Source of the DNA: Candidatus Cloacimonadota bacterium
Lineage (GTDB): Bacteria; Cloacimonadota; Cloacimonadia; Cloacimonadales; TCS61
Direction of reading: 5' to 3'
Length of the DNA: 7,847 nucleotides
Assembly: GCA_016931665.1 (NCBI GenBank)
Contig: JAFGEH010000026.1
Span: forward strand, 1 to 7,847
This document shows, one piece after another, positions 5,991 through 7,847 of the stretch (positions within the stretch are counted from its first letter, which is position 1; each line of letters opens with the position of its first letter). The position numbers and the translations under genes are program-made. The notes under the pieces were generated by a model that saw nothing but the letters and a program-made list of their open reading frames with translations, did no database searches and was not told the origin of the DNA.

Positions 5991-6685
5991 TGATTTCCAG
6001 GTGGTTGCAACAAACCGGAAACCGGTCCGGAAATTATATATATTATAATCAGTACAAAAAATACCCAGGAAGTCTTCCAGATGGCTGCAACCATAATTAT
6101 TATCAGAACTCCCACGAGCAGAAGATTCAATGGATATGGAAATTTTCTTATTTCCAGAGGAAGGTAGATGATTTTACTGATCATCAGAAGAGATACCATC
6201 AACATGGAAAAAGCAGTAAAAAGTGGGGAGACGGGGAATGAGGATGATTGAATTAATATGAAAGAGGCAACCCAGCCTGCAGCAGCCGGGATCGGTAAAC
6301 CGATAAAAGGCTTTTTTTCTGAGAGAGATGCTGTTTTTATTGTAAATCTAATCAGACGAAATCCTCCACAGAGAATATAAAAACCAGTTAATATCAAGCC
6401 AGTTATCTGTAACTTATTTAACTGATAAAAGTAAACCAGGATTCCCGGTAAAACACCGAAAACCAGAAAATCGGAAATCGTATCAAACCAACAGCCAAAA
6501 CGGGAAGAAGCGTGGAGCCACCTGGCAATTTTTCCGTCCAGGCCATCCATAAGAATGGATGCTGCCAGTAACCAGGCAGTTATGGAATACTCATTCATTC
6601 TAAGATAATGCAAACCGATTAATCCCAAAACCAGGCTTCCGGCCGTAAACAGATTGGGAATTATATATCTGATGCTGTTTCTCAT
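5987..6685 (-). CDS. pssA: CDP-diacylglycerol--serine O-phosphatidyltransferase (phosphatidylserine synthase), 232 aa
   Basis: Integral membrane enzyme of the CDP-alcohol phosphatidyltransferase family that makes phosphatidylserine from CDP-diacylglycerol and serine. The family signature is complete: Asp47-x2-Asp50-Gly51-x2-Ala54-Arg55-x8-Gly64-x3-Asp68-x3-Asp72, which binds the divalent metals and the CDP moiety. Features that point to PssA over PgsA are the N-terminal IPNLFTAGSLVLG (9-21), RLIRF (110-114) and FIGLPIPAAAG (127-137), the counterpart of the usual 'FxGLPSPAAAG'. Several hydrophobic segments (about 12-30, 34-46, 74-88, 92-108, 131-147, 150-172, then two near the C-terminus) fit a polytopic protein. 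The start 25 bases after the PSD-like gene has no visible Shine-Dalgarno, but the N-terminus is family-typical, so the start is likely right. The adjacent upstream gene is a decarboxylase homologue, the usual operon partner. Substrate specificity is inferred from sequence style. Confidence 0.92.
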   Translation of the reverse strand: MRNSIRYIIPNLFTAGSLVLGLIGLHYLRMNEYSITAWLLAASILMDGLDGKIARWLHASSRFGCWFDTISDFLVFGVLPGILVYFYQLNKLQITGLILTGFYILCGGFRLIRFTIKTASLSEKKPFIGLPIPAAAGWVASFILIQSSSFPVSPLFTAFSMLMVSLLMISKIIYLPLEIRKFPYPLNLLLVGVLIIIMVAAIWKTSWVFFVLIIIYIISGPVSGLLQPPGNQ

Positions 6686-6710
6686 AGGGCTGATAAATAT
6701 TTATTAAACA

Positions 6711-7241
6711 TTAACTCTCATTCTCAGCCAGGATGCTTTCACCCGCTGTCAGTACAGAACCGTGAGTAACTTTCACATTATAATCTGCGGGGAATTGGCA
6801 GAGGCAGGTTATCCTGCCGGGAGCAATCCCGATCAAGTTGCCGGCTTTACCATTTTCATGCTCGAAGATTATCGGTTTACCTGAACAGAATTCGATTTGG
6901 ACTCTCGGATCAGCAGAAGCGATGCGAATATCAGCAGCGCGGAAAATACTTTTAGAGATGATCACATGAAGATTGCCGATTTCAGTTACTCTGCCACTGA
7001 CCGGCGCCAGGATTTTGCCAGCAGCTTCAGGAGGCACAGTTTTTCTGATGCGGAAGCGGATGACTACCAGAAAATATAGAATCAATCCTGCCAGAGACAC
7101 ATATCTGGCCGGGCGAAAGCTGATGACTGCATCCAGGATAAAGCAGGCGATTATTATCAGTAAAGGAAGTATGGAGGCCTTTAGTTTAAGGCGATGAATC
7201 CTGATCAGGGTATCCCAGGGATTATATTCTTCTATGAGCAT
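6711..7241 (-). CDS. Phosphatidylserine decarboxylase-like membrane protein, apparently lacking the catalytic residues, 176 aa
   Basis: The architecture matches short, archaeal-type PSD proteins: IHRLKLKA (15-22), two hydrophobic helices (about 23-41 and 47-63), a RFRIRKTVPP segment (62-71) where the family has FFRDPxRxIP, then a beta-rich domain ending in TAGESILAE (165-173), like the family's AGExVLA. It sits directly before pssA, the usual psd position. However, the residues I expect for function are not there. The family PADG is PVSG (80-83; the Asp is gone), the NVHVNR-type His segment is ADIRIAS (103-109; Arg replaces His), and the GSR/GSS self-cleavage serine that makes the pyruvoyl group has no counterpart where IxRFGSR should be (about 143-153). 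A lone Gly161-Ser162 lies 14 residues from the C-terminus, in the wrong context. The protein is also shorter than the about 210-220 residues usual. It starts three bases after the purB stop. It may be a pseudoenzyme, or a distant barrel-sandwich membrane protein. Confidence 0.72.
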   Translation of the reverse strand: MLIEEYNPWDTLIRIHRLKLKASILPLLIIIACFILDAVISFRPARYVSLAGLILYFLVVIRFRIRKTVPPEAAGKILAPVSGRVTEIGNLHVIISKSIFRAADIRIASADPRVQIEFCSGKPIIFEHENGKAGNLIGIAPGRITCLCQFPADYNVKVTHGSVLTAGESILAENES

Positions 7242-7244
7242 ATT

Positions 7245-7847
7245 TTAAATACCGGTCCTTTCGAAAATAAAATCCACATTTTCCAGATAACGTTCATAGG
7301 AAAAAAGGGATTCGAGTTCAGAAGGAGAAAAATGAGCCATGATTCCGCCATCGGCCAGCAACAACTCTCTGAACTCCTGATGAGTCTGCCAGCATTCCAT
7401 AGCTGTTTTCTGAACCAGCTGGTAAGCTGTATCACGGGCTACACCTTTCTTGGTAAGTTCCAGCAAAATAGCCTGAGAAAAAACCAGTCCATTGGTTAAT
7501 TTAAGATTTTTGATCATATTTTCCGGATATACCAGCAGATTTTCCAGCAAGCGAATAGTCTGATTCAACATATAATTGAGCAAGATAGTAGAATCTGGCA
7601 AGATTACCCTTTCCACAGAAGAATGGCTGATATCCCTCTCATGCCAGAGAGCATTATTCTCCAGGGCTGAAGAGGCATATGACCTTATCAACCTGGCCAA
7701 ACCGCAGAGTTGTTCAGAAACAACAGGATTACGCTTGTGGGGCATGGCGGAAGAACCTTTCTGACCACTGCTGAAATTTTCTTCTACTTCCAGAACTTCC
7801 GTTCTCTGCAAATGCCTGATTTCCAGAGCAATTTTTTCAATTGTGGA
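7245..7847 (-). CDS. purB: Adenylosuccinate lyase, C-terminal 200 residues (start outside window)
   Basis: Cytoplasmic homotetrameric enzyme of the fumarase/aspartase superfamily. It releases fumarate from SAICAR and from adenylosuccinate, acting twice in purine synthesis. The frame is open to the right-hand edge of the window, so about 230 N-terminal residues of a roughly 430-residue protein are missing; the TTG at 7811 is an internal Leu. Numbering from the first complete codon, the superfamily signature loop GSSAMPHKRNP is at 31-41 and contains the catalytic Ser. It is preceded by STIEKIALEIRHLQRTEV (1-18) and followed by LWHERDISHSSVER, LPDSTILLNYML and the C-terminal NVDFIFERTGI, all close to the B. 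subtilis-type PurB. The SHSSVER stretch supports PurB over argininosuccinate lyase or fumarase. It ends in TAA three bases before the ATG of the PSD-like gene. No other purine gene is visible. Confidence 0.97.
   Translation of the reverse strand, partial: STIEKIALEIRHLQRTEVLEVEENFSSGQKGSSAMPHKRNPVVSEQLCGLARLIRSYASSALENNALWHERDISHSSVERVILPDSTILLNYMLNQTIRLLENLLVYPENMIKNLKLTNGLVFSQAILLELTKKGVARDTAYQLVQKTAMECWQTHQEFRELLLADGGIMAHFSPSELESLFSYERYLENVDFIFERTGI

Noticed and set aside
6693..6704. Perfect 12-bp palindrome ATAAATATTTAT between the PSD-like gene and pssA.
   Set aside because: It is pure A/T in a short AT-rich gap, where such palindromes arise readily by chance, and it cannot form a stable terminator.
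6756..6761. Gly-Ser in the PSD-like protein as the missing pyruvoyl cleavage site.
   Set aside because: It lies only 14 residues from the C-terminus and aligns with the turn before TAGESILAE, not with the IxRFGS strand; cleavage there would leave almost no alpha chain.
1..7847. Search for CRISPR, tRNA/rRNA, insertion sequences, phage genes or a defence system.
   Set aside because: No regularly spaced repeats, no RNA-gene signatures, no transposase or phage proteins; almost every stretch is accounted for by ordinary tightly packed genes.

Overview
The window reads as the chromosome of an anaerobic, diderm (two-membrane) bacterium. The gene content is housekeeping (enolase, adenylosuccinate lyase, phosphatidylserine synthase, ComF) plus a module built around a MutL/GlmL-type ASKHA ATPase, the family that accompanies coenzyme B12-dependent amino-acid mutases. 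A lipobox with Ser at +2, the general protein style and the MutL-plus-unknown pairing remind me of Candidatus Cloacimonadota or a neighbouring FCB or Chloroflexota-like anaerobe. That placement is from memory and is tentative. There are no RNA genes, CRISPR arrays, insertion sequences or other signs of recent transfer.

Layout. The plus strand carries the 3' part of eno (1-1026; about the first 86 residues lie outside the window), a 141-base gap, and a 206-residue predicted lipoprotein (1168-1788). The rest is one minus-strand block, read from right to left: purB (3' part, 7245-7847), a phosphatidylserine-decarboxylase-like membrane protein (6711-7241), pssA (5987-6685), comF (5292-5990), a 127-residue unknown (4869-5252), the MutL-family ATPase (2980-4845) and a 374-residue unknown (1846-2970). 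The two blocks converge at a perfect 9-bp hairpin followed by seven U on the minus-strand transcript (1790-1821), which should end the minus-strand operon.

How the genes fit. Gaps in the minus block are 3, 25, -4, 39, 23 and 9 bases, so all seven genes could be co-transcribed. Functionally they fall into three parts: purine synthesis (PurB), phospholipid head-group synthesis (PSD-like plus PssA), and the MutL trio. ComF sits between the last two. The trio probably works on repair or reactivation of a B12 enzyme, but no mutase is encoded here.

Most worth a second look: (1) the PSD-like gene is in the right place and has the right architecture, but appears to have lost all three residues expected for decarboxylation and self-cleavage; (2) the 127-residue protein, MutL and the 374-residue barrel-sandwich/KOW protein look like an undescribed three-gene unit. 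All homology statements come from reading motifs; no database search was run.
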